Source: Deltaproteobacteria bacterium
GTDB taxonomy: Bacteria > Myxococcota_A > Polyangia > Polyangiales > B10-G4
DNA: 51,301 nt
Direction of reading: 5' to 3'
Assembly (NCBI GenBank): GCA_003647065.1
Contig: QMMC01000003.1
Coordinates: 1-51,301, forward strand
Part shown: one piece after another, positions 17,086-25,419 of the stretch
Layout of the letters: every line of letters starts with the position of its first letter
Numbering within the stretch: the stretch's first letter is position 1
Notes under the pieces: generated by a model
What the model was told of the DNA's origin: nothing
Database searches by the model: none
Seen by the model: only the letters and a program-made list of their open reading frames with translations
Made by a program: the position numbers and the translations under genes

Positions 17086-19401
17086 ATGGTGCATCTTCTC
17101 GAGACGACGAGCGCGAAGTTAGCGCTCAGCGTCGCGACGATCGCCGGACTGGCCATGTGCGCCTCGCCCTTGACCGGCGTACACGGCGTCGAGAGTGGTC
17201 TGGTCCTCGGGGTGCTCCTCCCGCCATTCATCGCCGCCGCGGCTGCGCGCATGACGGTGAGTCGGCGCCGCCGGGGGATGCCACTCCCGGCGCTCGACGT
17301 CGTCGCCTTCGCCGTCGGGATGGCGACGGTCGTGGTCGCCGCGCCGTTGCTCCTGCTTTTCATCAACACCGTGCGCTTCCGGCAGTGCACGCCGGGCCTG
17401 GGCCTCGCTTTCGTGGTCCTCGGGCCCGTCCTCGGCGCCTACGCAGCGGCAACCCTCGGAGCCCTGAGCGCCATCGTGATCCCCCGGCCGCGCCTGAGCA
17501 CCTGGGTGGCGACGCTCTTGCCCCTCCTGGCTATCGGCACCGGGCTCTACCGGTTCTGGAGTACCCCGGCGATCTTCGTCTACGGACTCTTCGCCGGATG
17601 GTTCCCCGGGACGATCTACGACGAAGGCACGACCGTACCGATCGCGTACCTGACCTTCCGCGTGGGCACCGTTGCCCTCCTCCTGGGCCTGACCCTCCTA
17701 GCGGCCCGGGGCCTGACCCCGACCGAGGGGAGGATCTCACCACGGCGATTGCTGCGGACCCCCTTGGGCAGCGCCCTCGCACTGATGCTCATCGCCGGCG
17801 CCGGCGTCATCCACGCCGAAGGAGAAGCCCTCGGCCACCGGAGCTCGGCGGAGTTCATCGCAAGAGAGCTCGGGACGACGATCCGCGGCGAGCGGTGCGT
17901 CGTGCACGCGCCCCGGGAAATCCGCCGCGGGAACCTCAGGCGCCTGGTCGCCGACTGCGATTTCCGGGTCACCCAGGCCGAAGAAATCCTCGGGGTGAAC
18001 CAAACGCAACCGGTCACGGCGTTCTTCTTTCGCAGCGCCGACGAGAAGCGCCGATACATGGGCGCCGGCCGCACCTACATCGCCGAACCATGGCGGAACG
18101 AGGTGTACCTCCAGCTCGGCCGATGGCCTCACCCGGTGCTCTTCCACGAGGTCGTGCACGTGGTCGCCGGAAATACCGCCGCCGGCCCTTTCCGGGTCGG
18201 AGGTCAGCTCGGCGGATACCTGCCCGACCCGTCGCTCATCGAAGGGGTCGCCGTCGCCGTCGCGTGGAATGAACGCGATGGGCTCACTCCCCACCAATGG
18301 GCCAAGGCGATGGTGGAGCTCGAGCTGATGCCGCCCCTCGACGCGGTCTTCGGCCTCTCGTTTCTCGGCCAGCCCGCGAGCAACGCCTACACCATCTCCG
18401 GCTCCTTCATACGCTACCTGCTCGACGAGCACGGGGCAGGGGTGATCCGCGACGCGTATCTACACGGCGACGTCGCCGCCGCCGCGGGCTTGCCCCTCGA
18501 CGAACTCGAGCGGGGCTACCGAGCCTACCTCGACACGGTCGAGGTCCCCGAGGAAGCCCTGGCCCTCGCCCGGGTGCGCTTCGAGCGCGTCAGTATCTTT
18601 TCGGCGGTCTGCCCACACCTCGTCGCGCGGCTCCGGGGTCAACTCGGCGGGGACCTCGCCGCCGGGGATGCCGAGGCGGCCATCGCCACTTGCGAAGAGT
18701 TGCTCGCCATCGACGAGAACGATGTCGCCACCCGCGCGCGCTACGCCGGTGCCCTCGCCCGAGCCGGTCGGGACGACGAGGCCGCCGCGGTTCTGACACG
18801 CCTCGGCGGGGACCCGCCGGCACCGGCGCCGATCATCGCCCTCGGCGAGGAGGCCGTCGCCGACGCGGCCTGGCTCGCCGGCGACGGAGATGGCGCGGCC
18901 CGGAGATACGGCGCACTCATCCTTCGACCTCAGACCGAGGGCGCGCGGCGTAACCTCGAGGTGAAAATGCTCGCGGCCGACGCGGGCCCCTCGGCCGACG
19001 CGAGCCGCATCCTCGACATCCTCGTCGGTGCCGACGGCGTGCCCGCCGACCGCGCCGTCGCCGTGCACCACGACCGGGAGCTCGCAGTGAGCCGCCCCGA
19101 CGGCCTCGGGGCCTACCTCGAGGCCCGCCAGCTAATGGCCAGCGGACGCTACGACCTGGCCCTCCCACGAATCCGCGAAGCCGGCGATCGGGGCCTCGCC
19201 ACCCGCCTCTTGCGGCGGGAACACCAGCGAATGCTGGGAGCAACCCTCGTCGCCGTCGGCGACCTCGCCGAGGCCCGTCGAATCTTCGAGGCCATCCGCG
19301 ACGGGGCGGGAGAAGACACGGGTGACCGCGTCCAGGCCAACGATTGGCTAGCCCGCCTCGACTACCTGAGCCGAACCCGCACCGCCTACGCGGGGCGATA
19401 G
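17086..19401 (+). CDS. Membrane protein with gluzincin-like peptidase and TPR regions
   Basis: 771 residues in three parts. Residues 1-250 hold about seven hydrophobic segments. The middle has HEVVH (354-358, in VLFHEVVHVVAG) and a downstream acidic ligand E386 (SLIEGVAVAVAW), the spacing of a gluzincin zinc site as in peptidase MA-like domains. From about 470 the sequence is Ala/Leu/Glu-rich with TPR-like helix pairs (AAIATCEELLAIDENDVATRARYAGALARAGRDDEA). The catalytic part should face the periplasm. It starts 16 bases after lon, so co-transcription is likely. It nearly abuts the convergent exbD gene (4 bases between stops). Substrate unknown. Confidence 0.65.
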   Translation: MVHLLETTSAKLALSVATIAGLAMCASPLTGVHGVESGLVLGVLLPPFIAAAAARMTVSRRRRGMPLPALDVVAFAVGMATVVVAAPLLLLFINTVRFRQCTPGLGLAFVVLGPVLGAYAAATLGALSAIVIPRPRLSTWVATLLPLLAIGTGLYRFWSTPAIFVYGLFAGWFPGTIYDEGTTVPIAYLTFRVGTVALLLGLTLLAARGLTPTEGRISPRRLLRTPLGSALALMLIAGAGVIHAEGEALGHRSSAEFIARELGTTIRGERCVVHAPREIRRGNLRRLVADCDFRVTQAEEILGVNQTQPVTAFFFRSADEKRRYMGAGRTYIAEPWRNEVYLQLGRWPHPVLFHEVVHVVAGNTAAGPFRVGGQLGGYLPDPSLIEGVAVAVAWNERDGLTPHQWAKAMVELELMPPLDAVFGLSFLGQPASNAYTISGSFIRYLLDEHGAGVIRDAYLHGDVAAAAGLPLDELERGYRAYLDTVEVPEEALALARVRFERVSIFSAVCPHLVARLRGQLGGDLAAGDAEAAIATCEELLAIDENDVATRARYAGALARAGRDDEAAAVLTRLGGDPPAPAPIIALGEEAVADAAWLAGDGDGAARRYGALILRPQTEGARRNLEVKMLAADAGPSADASRILDILVGADGVPADRAVAVHHDRELAVSRPDGLGAYLEARQLMASGRYDLALPRIREAGDRGLATRLLRREHQRMLGATLVAVGDLAEARRIFEAIRDGAGEDTGDRVQANDWLARLDYLSRTRTAYAGR

Positions 19402-19405
19402 TCGG

Positions 19406-20005
19406 CTAACTTCCTTCTTGGAGGACCACGAAGCGCAGGTTCTTGAACTCCGATCGACCGAGCGTATAGATGACCTCGGTGAGGGTTCGGAACGGCGTGT
19501 GTTGGTCGGCGATGATCTGAACTTCGCCACGGAAGTTCTGCCCGCGGAGCGACGCGATCTGCTTCAAGCGCTCTTTGTGCTGCTGGAGCTCGCGATCGAG
19601 GCGGGTCACGAGGAATCCGGTGCCGCCCCCCTGCTTGTCGGCGGCATCGATCTGGCCATTGCGCAGCGTCAGCACCTCGCGGTCCTGGACGATGATCGCG
19701 TTACGCGAAATCCTCACGGAGAGGGCGTCGACCTTGACCGTCTCGGAGGTCGAGTAGGGCAGCCGCAGCTCGTCCGACTGAATGGTGTCGGCCACCGACG
19801 ATGCAAACTGCATGATCAAGAAGACGAGGAGGATCGTCATCATATCCATCATCGGATAGATGTTGAGACCCATCTCCATCTCTTCTTCGTGCTTGCGCAG
19901 CTTGCTGCGGATGATGGCCTTCACCTGGCCCATCGAGGCGGGCTTCTCTTCGTGCCCGCCCCCTCCGCCTGCACCGGCTTGGCCCTTTTTGCCCTTGGCC
20001 GCCAT
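19406..20005 (-). CDS. ExbD/TolR-family protein (minus operon, second)
   Basis: 199 residues. A Gly/Lys-rich cytoplasmic start of about 50 residues precedes one transmembrane helix, GLNIYPMMDMMTILLVFLIM, with the conserved proton-path Asp in PMMD. The periplasmic part follows (QIIADQHTPFRTLTEVIYTLG matches the ExbD VxIxADxxxxYxxVxxVxxxxG pattern). ExbD proteins work with ExbB in a proton-driven complex that energises outer-membrane or periplasmic processes. The start overlaps the stop of the preceding exbD by one base; it is the last of a three-gene operon (exbB-exbD-exbD). Confidence 0.88.
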   Translation of the reverse strand: MAAKGKKGQAGAGGGGGHEEKPASMGQVKAIIRSKLRKHEEEMEMGLNIYPMMDMMTILLVFLIMQFASSVADTIQSDELRLPYSTSETVKVDALSVRISRNAIIVQDREVLTLRNGQIDAADKQGGGTGFLVTRLDRELQQHKERLKQIASLRGQNFRGEVQIIADQHTPFRTLTEVIYTLGRSEFKNLRFVVLQEGS

Positions 20006-20571
20006 CAGCGCACACCCGCCGCAATCAGCACATCAGGGAAGAGCTCTTCGGTGTCCTTGTTACGGAGTGCGTCGAGGGCCGCGATCAGATACTGATACTC
20101 GATGAGCGGGTCGGCGGTGACCTTGACCTCGTTCTCTTCGGGGAACTGCTCCTTGATGCGCGACGCGCATTCGGTGAGCCCTGCCCAGTCGTACTCGCCG
20201 TTGATGCGCGGCACGGTGATGACGTCCCCAGCAGCCGTGCTGTTGTTGACGTCTCGGCATCCCGGCGCGAGCTTGGCGCCGGACCCGGTCACGATCGCCC
20301 CTTGTTCGACGATGAGCACCGTCAAGTTGAGGGTCGGCTCCTCGTTCGAGCTCCTGCCGCCGATACCGCGGGAGTACTCGGGGAGTTGAGAGTTGATCTG
20401 CGCCAGCGCGATCGCCGTCGAGGTCGTCATCAACAAGAACATGATCAAGTTCATGACGATGTCGAGGAACGGGATGATGTTCAGCTCACCAGCCGTCTCG
20501 GAAGGATCGAGGTCGTGGACCTTCGTCTTCTTCCGAATGTAGTGACGCTGGGCTGGTGTCAGCTTTGCCAT
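20005..20571 (-). CDS. ExbD/TolR-family protein (minus operon, first)
   Basis: 188 residues. The single transmembrane helix ELNIIPFLDIVMNLIMFLLM keeps the conserved Asp (PFLD). The periplasmic domain ends with VKVTADPLIEYQYLIAALDALRN, the usual ExbD C-terminal strand-helix. A Cys pair (C104-type GCRDV and ECASR) could form a disulphide. It lies 31 bases after the exbB gene and overlaps the next exbD. Two different ExbD proteins per ExbB matches the AglR-AglQ-AglS motor plan of Myxococcus (one TolQ-like plus two TolR-like); that parallel is by gene order only. Confidence 0.88.
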   Translation of the reverse strand: MAKLTPAQRHYIRKKTKVHDLDPSETAGELNIIPFLDIVMNLIMFLLMTTSTAIALAQINSQLPEYSRGIGGRSSNEEPTLNLTVLIVEQGAIVTGSGAKLAPGCRDVNNSTAAGDVITVPRINGEYDWAGLTECASRIKEQFPEENEVKVTADPLIEYQYLIAALDALRNKDTEELFPDVLIAAGVR

Positions 20572-20602
20572 CGTATCCCCGACGCCCCGTAGGCCCCGTG
20601 GC

Positions 20603-21229
20603 TCAACCCTGCCGGCGGAGGGCGATGAGGTTTTCGAGCTTCATCGTCGCCCGCTCCATGTCCTGCTTCTGCTTCTTGGACATTCCATGGAGAATCAGGT
20701 GGGCGATCATACAAAGCACGGCGATACCGAGACCCAGGGCCGTGTTGTACATGGCCTCCGAGATACCTCGGGAAAGAATGGCCGACGCCTCTGCGGGGTC
20801 GGCGAAGGCAACGGCGCCGAAAGCCTTGATGAGACCCGAGATGGTGCCGAGGAGCCCGATGAGCGTCGCGATGTTGGCGAGCGACCAGAGAGCCCCGATG
20901 CGCTTCTCGAGCTCGGGGATGACCTCGCTCATGCGCTCTTCCATCGAAGCGATGACGGCCTCTTCGCCGCGGTTCACCTGGGTGAGCCCCGCCTTGACGA
21001 CCTGAAGGAGGGGCAACGCCGCCGCCTCGCAGAGCTTGATGGCTCGGTCGATGTTTCCGGCCTGCACCAGCTTCCGGATCTGAGCCATGAACTCACGGCT
21101 GTTCACCCGGTACTTAGTGAGAATGAAAACAAAGCGCTCGACGATGATCGCCAGCACCAAGAAAAGGACAGCTGCGTTCAGGAAGCTGAACGGCGCCCCC
21201 TCGAGCATGAAATGCCAAATACCTTCCAT
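20603..21229 (-). CDS. MotA/TolQ/ExbB proton-channel protein (minus operon)
   Basis: 208 residues with three transmembrane helices (about 13-35, 112-135, 155-180). The TolQ/ExbB core is evident: a cytoplasmic loop AGNIDRAIKLCEAAALPLLQVVKAGL, then LANIATLIGLLGTISGLIKAFGAVAFADPAEA and ISEAMYNTALGLGIAVLCMIAHL. AAGGAG lies nine bases before the ATG. It heads the minus operon, divergent from a second exbB at 21775. The motor stator role is known for the family; what it drives is unknown. Confidence 0.9.
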   Translation of the reverse strand: MEGIWHFMLEGAPFSFLNAAVLFLVLAIIVERFVFILTKYRVNSREFMAQIRKLVQAGNIDRAIKLCEAAALPLLQVVKAGLTQVNRGEEAVIASMEERMSEVIPELEKRIGALWSLANIATLIGLLGTISGLIKAFGAVAFADPAEASAILSRGISEAMYNTALGLGIAVLCMIAHLILHGMSKKQKQDMERATMKLENLIALRRQG

Positions 21230-21364
21230 CGCTCAACGCTCCTTGCGCCCTCTCTCGACCGGTCCACGGAGTGGCCAACTGCCGGGCCCCGCGGGGCCTC
21301 CAAAACATCGCCAAATCGGCGCCGATGCTCTGGAAATCAGCGACAGCCGCCGAAAACTCGCTGG

Positions 21365-21394
21365 ACGCTACCCCAGTGATATTCGGCTTGTCAA
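21365..21394 (-). promoter_or_regulatory. Putative promoter for the minus exbB operon
   Basis: On the minus strand TTGACA (21394-21389) is followed after 18 bases by TAGCGT (21370-21365). The -35 is a consensus match, the -10 is weak. Confidence 0.4.
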
Positions 21395-21610
21395 CGGAAG
21401 CGCGCGTCAGTTTTGTTCGCCGCGCGATGTGTAGTGAACAACAGCCAACCGCAGAGAGAGCGCCGAGCGAGTGCGGACGAAGGACGCCGGGGAACTTTTG
21501 TCCTCGGGGGAACACTAATGAGGAAGCCTCCGGGGGCCTGCGCCTCGGGGCCGGCCGGCGGCATCGTCAGAGCGGTCGCCGGATGGCTGGAACCATAAAA
21601 GGGATCACTG

Positions 21611-21638
21611 TTGACTTCATGAGGCGGGCCGGTATCAT
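21611..21638 (+). promoter_or_regulatory. Putative promoter for the plus exbB operon
   Basis: TTGACT (21611-21616) and TATCAT (21633-21638) are 16 bases apart, about 140 bases upstream of the plus-strand exbB. Confidence 0.45.
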
Positions 21639-21774
21639 CGCCCGGTCTAACGAGCAAAATTGCGTAGGCCCTTAGAATCACGACAAGATTCGCTATTAGG
21701 AGCCGCGATGTGGCAGGGGGTGGCCGACCAAGAAGGTTCGGTGCCCCAGTCGCGTTTTAGGAGGACTGGGAACG

Positions 21775-22413
21775 ATGTCGAGTATTGCGCACCACTTCGA
21801 AGAGGGCGGATGGATGATGTACGGCATCCTCTTTTGGCTGATCATCGCCGTCGGCGTGATCGTCGAGCGCGCCGTCTTCCTCTATAAGAGCTCCATCAAC
21901 AAGGAAGTGTTCCTGGCGACCATGCAGAAGTGCATCCTCGCTGGCGACATTGGCCGGGCCATCAAGCTCTGCTCCGCTGCGAACGCGCCCCTGGCGCGCA
22001 TCGTCAAGGCCGGTCTCATGAAAGTGAACCGCCCGGACGCCGAGGTTCAGGCTGCAATGGACGAAGCGGCACTCCGTGAGCTGCCGCAGGTCGAGGCACG
22101 CACGCCGTACCTCGCCCTCCTCGCCAACCTTTCGATGCTCTCGGGTCTCCTCGGGACGGTCATCGGCCTCATCATGGCCTTCGGCGCCGTGGCCAACGCC
22201 GACGCGTCGACTCGTGCCGCCGCCCTCGCGGCCGGCATTTCGGAGGCGATGAACTGCACCGCCTTCGGCCTGATGGCAGCGCTCATCGCGCTCATGGGCT
22301 TCGCCGCACTCAACGGCAAGACCCAGGGGCTCATCGATGACATCAACGGCGCGACCGTTCAGGTCATGAACCTCGTCGTGAACAACCGCTCGAAGGTCAA
22401 CCTTCAGGGCTGA
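21775..22413 (+). CDS. MotA/TolQ/ExbB proton-channel protein (plus operon)
   Basis: 212 residues, three transmembrane helices, with the same layout as the divergent exbB: GGWMMYGILFWLIIAVGVIVERAVFLYK, the loop AGDIGRAIKLCSAANAPLARIVKAGL, then LSMLSGLLGTVIGLIMAFGAVANADA and ISEAMNCTAFGLMAALIALMGFAAL. AGGAGG (21759-21764) sits ten bases before ATG 21775. It heads the plus operon. The two ExbB proteins are clearly paralogous but distinct, suggesting separate complexes. Confidence 0.92.
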   Translation: MSSIAHHFEEGGWMMYGILFWLIIAVGVIVERAVFLYKSSINKEVFLATMQKCILAGDIGRAIKLCSAANAPLARIVKAGLMKVNRPDAEVQAAMDEAALRELPQVEARTPYLALLANLSMLSGLLGTVIGLIMAFGAVANADASTRAAALAAGISEAMNCTAFGLMAALIALMGFAALNGKTQGLIDDINGATVQVMNLVVNNRSKVNLQG

Positions 22414-22481
22414 CCTGAGCGCGTATCTGGCCTCCACCACCATGGTGGGGGCCGCAACGTGCATCGTTTGAAGGAGCAACC

Positions 22482-22958
22482 ATGGGTGGCGTAAGCGTCG
22501 AAGGCGGACATAGCGGAAAGAAGAGCGTTGATGCGGAAGTTCCGCTGATCCCGTTCATCGACCTCCTGCTCTGCTGCGTCATGTTCCTCCTGGTATCCGC
22601 CGTCTGGAACCAGTTGGGGCGCATCAACGCAAACCAGCAGCAGCCCGGCGCCGCGCCGAGCGAGGACCAGCCGCCGCCCGAAGAGCGGGTGAAGCTGATC
22701 CTTCAGGTCCAGAGCACCGGCTACGTGTTGGCATCTACCGCGGGCGACCGCACCCAGATCGCCAAGAACGGCGACACCTACGACATCGCCGAGCTTCGAT
22801 CGAAGCTCCAAGAGCGACGTCGCCTCGAGCCCAACCGTCGCGACATCATCGTCGCTCCGGAAGACGGGGTCCGCTACGAGGATGTCGTCGGCGCGATGGA
22901 TCTGGTCGTCGGCGAAGGCTACCCCGACATGTCTCTCTCTGACGGCGCAGCGCTCTAG
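22482..22958 (+). CDS. ExbD/TolR-family protein, type 1, first copy
   Basis: 158 residues. A short start is followed by the helix AEVPLIPFIDLLLCCVMFLL with the conserved Asp (PFID). A periplasmic domain with a Pro/Gln-rich linker follows and ends DIIVAPEDGVRYEDVVGAMDLVVGEGY. AAGGAG lies six bases before the ATG. It sits between exbB and a second, different exbD. It is almost duplicated at 25420-25893, with 13 differences including one gap over the aligned length by eye. Confidence 0.9.
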   Translation: MGGVSVEGGHSGKKSVDAEVPLIPFIDLLLCCVMFLLVSAVWNQLGRINANQQQPGAAPSEDQPPPEERVKLILQVQSTGYVLASTAGDRTQIAKNGDTYDIAELRSKLQERRRLEPNRRDIIVAPEDGVRYEDVVGAMDLVVGEGYPDMSLSDGAAL

Positions 22959-22967
22959 GAACAATCG

Positions 22968-23507
22968 ATGCCCGTACACACCCCACAGAAGGTTCTCCTC
23001 CACCACATCCCGCTCAAATTCGTCGCGGGCCGGGTGGCGGGCGGGGGCCGCAAGTCGGTCGATACCTCCATTTCGCTCGTCCCCTTCATCGACTTCCTGA
23101 TCGTGCTGGTCGTCTTCCTGCTGACCAACTTCGGTTCGCAGATCGTCACGGCGGCCCAGGACGATCTCATGCGGCTCCCCGACGGGGTCAATACCGAGAT
23201 CCTCGAAGAGGCGCCGATGGTGACCATCAACCGTCAGGTGGTCATGCTCAATGGGGTCCGCATGGCGGACACCGCGTCCCTGGCCGCTTCGGCCGAGGTC
23301 GCACCCATTCAGCAGCTCGTCCAGGACCTCGAGACCCTCAAGCGCAACTGGAGCATTCTCCACCCGCAGCAGCCCTTCGCTGGCGTCGTCGTCATCCAGG
23401 GCGATATCAACACGGACTATCGTGTCATCAAGAAGGTGATGTTCTCGACCGCTCAGGCGGGTTACTCGAACGTCAGCTTCGCGGTGAACGCCCGCGGCGC
23501 CGACTAG
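22968..23507 (+). CDS. ExbD/TolR-family protein, type 2, first copy
   Basis: 179 residues. A polar N-terminus (HTPQKVLLHHIPLKFVAGRV) precedes the helix TSISLVPFIDFLIVLVVFLLTNFG with the conserved Asp. The periplasmic domain ends VVVIQGDINTDYRVIKKVMFSTAQAGY, the ExbD C-terminal pattern. It is nine bases downstream of the type 1 gene and directly precedes a terminator. Its close paralogue is at 25911-26447, with about 29 differences by eye, so it has diverged more than the type 1 pair. Confidence 0.9.
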   Translation: MPVHTPQKVLLHHIPLKFVAGRVAGGGRKSVDTSISLVPFIDFLIVLVVFLLTNFGSQIVTAAQDDLMRLPDGVNTEILEEAPMVTINRQVVMLNGVRMADTASLAASAEVAPIQQLVQDLETLKRNWSILHPQQPFAGVVVIQGDINTDYRVIKKVMFSTAQAGYSNVSFAVNARGAD

Positions 23508-23540
23508 CACCGCGAGGGCTCTGCCCCCTAAACGTCGAGG

Positions 23541-23576
23541 AGAGGGATGCGCTGGTCGCGTCCCTCTTTTTGTTTT
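23541..23576 (+). terminator. Rho-independent terminator after the plus exbB-exbD-exbD set
   Basis: AGAGGGATGCG and CGCGTCCCTCT pair (one G-T) around CTGGT, followed by TTTTTGTTTT. It separates the first exbD pair from the gene at 23590. Confidence 0.9.
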
Positions 23577-23589
23577 AAGACGACACACC

Positions 23590-24669
23590 ATGGCCGACGA
23601 TAAAAAGCCCCTCGAGCCTGCCCGCCCCAGCACCGACCTCGCCGAAGAGCGGGCGTTCAAGCCGCGCTTCCCGTGGCGCTGGGTGATCCTCGGCACGGTG
23701 ACCATCGGATTTCTCGTCGGTAGCTACCTCTACCGGCAACACGACAAGACCGAGACCCTCCGCGGCCAGATTCTGACGAGCTACCACGGGGAGCTGGGGC
23801 CTTTCACCGAGCGCTACGCTGACTTTCGCGACAAGGTCGAAGGCCTGATCTTGGATGCGGCCGAGAACGGCCCACCGGAGACCTACGCCGACCCGCGCCT
23901 CCAGATCAGCTCCCTCTACCAGGGACACGGCCTCTACCTGCGGCTCTCCCGCGAACAGGCGTCGACCCCCGAGGGCATCGCCATCGCGGCGAAGGACCTC
24001 CTCCGGGACGGCATCGGGCGCTGCCTCGGCATCGCCCCGACCTCGCTCCGCGGTTTCTACGAGGCGGGGGAGTTCCTCTTGCCGGCCTGGATCGAGGAGG
24101 CCGAGACCGCAGACCTCGCCCGTCTGCGAGTGCTCGAAAGCGATCTCGTACTCCGTGTCGACCGCGACCTGCCGGGCATCGCGACCGCCATGCAGGCCGA
24201 GTACCTCCTGGTCATCATCCAAGAGACGAATCTGCGCGCCGAGGCGCCGAGCGACGCCTACATCTGGGATCTGCGCGAGGGCCGGCTGCTCCTGAGCGTC
24301 CACACCGAGCCCGTCGGACGCCTAGTGCAGGTGAGGATCGCCCTCCCCGGCGTCGAGGTGGCACCGTCCCCGGGCATCGACATCAGCGACTCGATCATCG
24401 CAATCGACTGCGGCATCTCGGCCCAGATCAAGGAAGCCGCAGGGGAACCCGCGATGGGCTTCGACTCGCAAATGCCAAGCACCGAAGAGTCCGACGAAAC
24501 GGACACGGACACGGAAACGGAAACGGAAACGGAAACGGGAACGGGAACGGGAACGGAAACGGGAACGGGAACGGGAACGGGAACGGAAACGGAAACGGAA
24601 ACGGAAACGGGAACGGGAACGGGAACGGAAACGGGAACGGAAACGGAGACCGCGGACCCCGCACCGTGA
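23590..24669 (+). CDS. Unrecognised membrane-anchored protein with Glu-Thr/Gly-Thr repeat tail
   Basis: 359 residues. A charged N-terminus of about 28 residues is followed by a single helix (FPWRWVILGTVTIGFLVGSYL), then a region of about 250 residues with mixed helices and strands (LRGQILTSYHGELGPFTERYADFRDKVEGL; LLVIIQETNLRAEAPSDAYIWDLREGRLLLSV). This N-in anchor topology would put the body in the periplasm. The last 60 residues are mostly alternating (E/G/D)-T. I recognise no family. It lies between two copies of the exbD pair, so a link to the ExbB/ExbD machinery is possible but inferred. Its stop overlaps the next GTG start. Confidence 0.75.
   Translation: MADDKKPLEPARPSTDLAEERAFKPRFPWRWVILGTVTIGFLVGSYLYRQHDKTETLRGQILTSYHGELGPFTERYADFRDKVEGLILDAAENGPPETYADPRLQISSLYQGHGLYLRLSREQASTPEGIAIAAKDLLRDGIGRCLGIAPTSLRGFYEAGEFLLPAWIEEAETADLARLRVLESDLVLRVDRDLPGIATAMQAEYLLVIIQETNLRAEAPSDAYIWDLREGRLLLSVHTEPVGRLVQVRIALPGVEVAPSPGIDISDSIIAIDCGISAQIKEAAGEPAMGFDSQMPSTEESDETDTDTETETETETGTGTGTETGTGTGTGTETETETETGTGTGTETGTETETADPAP
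24496..24648 (+). repeat. Hexanucleotide repeat (GGAAAC / GGGAAC units)
   Basis: Around 25 near-perfect 6 bp units alternate ACGGAA and ACGGGA. They encode the ET/GT tail. Only one base changes between unit types, and length changes keep the frame, so the tract is likely to vary among strains. Confidence 0.95.
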
Positions 24670-25331
24670 AGCCCCTCCACACCGCCCTCACCGCCGCCTC
24701 CCTGGCCCTCGCCGTCTTCACGTTCGCCAGCCCGACCCTGGCCCAACAAAACGGCCCCGACGCCGACGCCTTGGTGAGCGCGATCAAGCTCCCCCTAGAG
24801 CACTTCGACTCAATCCAGTTCATCAACGCCTCCCGGGGCGCGATCACCGCCGTCTACGAGCTCTACTGCGCGGCGGGGATGTTCATCCCGGAGCCCGGTG
24901 CCGATGGGCTCACGGGGGTAGAGATCGGCCTCGGCATCGGCTGCCTCGTCGGCGCCACGTCACTCCTGGTGATGACGGGATACCGGATCGCTGCGATGAC
25001 AGATTCCAGCGACGGCTGGGACCGCCTCGCGCGCTTCCGCCGAGCCGCGGATGACGGCCTCGACACGCGCGAGATTCATCTCTTCGAACGTGAACTCGCC
25101 ATCGAAGCGAGCGCAGCGCGCTTCCGCCGCGGCCTCTCGGTGGGCATGGGCATCGCCCTAGTCATCGCGTCGGGACTGATCTTCGGCTTCACCGCTGCCG
25201 GCGAGATCGAGGAGACCGTCGGAGCCACGATCGGCATCGGCACGACCATCGTGGGCATCATGAGCCTCATCCCGGCGTTCCTCGACTCCCCCGCCGAGGC
25301 CGCAGAGCGCGCCTACCAAGAAGCTCTCTGA
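24666..25331 (+). CDS. Unrecognised exported/membrane protein
   Basis: 221 residues from GTG 24666, overlapping the upstream stop (GTGA). A signal peptide (TALTAASLALAVFTFASPTLA) is followed by two or three hydrophobic stretches (VEIGLGIGCLVGATSLLVMTGY; GLSVGMGIALVIASGLIFGFTAAG; ATIGIGTTIVGIMSLIPAFL) and a helical Arg/Glu-rich middle. I recognise no family. It is coupled to the repeat-tail gene and followed 88 bases later by the second exbD pair, which suggests these two genes and the exbD pair form one transcription unit. Confidence 0.7.
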   Translation: MKPLHTALTAASLALAVFTFASPTLAQQNGPDADALVSAIKLPLEHFDSIQFINASRGAITAVYELYCAAGMFIPEPGADGLTGVEIGLGIGCLVGATSLLVMTGYRIAAMTDSSDGWDRLARFRRAADDGLDTREIHLFERELAIEASAARFRRGLSVGMGIALVIASGLIFGFTAAGEIEETVGATIGIGTTIVGIMSLIPAFLDSPAEAAERAYQEAL

Positions 25332-25419
25332 GCGGGATCCTGCGCCGCCGGGAACTTTTTGAGCCTTACGCACTCTAACGGACCGGGACGCCGCGGGGCC
25401 CCCGTTCAAAGGAGTGAGC

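Larger units (their letters stand above)
21230..21774. other. Divergent control region between the two exbB operons
   Basis: A 545-base gap. Small open frames in it show no domain and are not called. It contains one putative promoter for each direction (21365-21394 minus, 21611-21638 plus), so leaders of about 130 bases precede each exbB. No long inverted repeat was seen. Confidence 0.5.

Noticed and set aside
21271-21675. 134-codon frame in the divergent exbB control region
   Set aside because: No ribosome binding site or domain, and it covers both predicted promoters.
24496-24648. Hexanucleotide tract as phase-variation switch
   Set aside because: The unit is a multiple of three, so gain or loss cannot shift the frame; only length variation is plausible.
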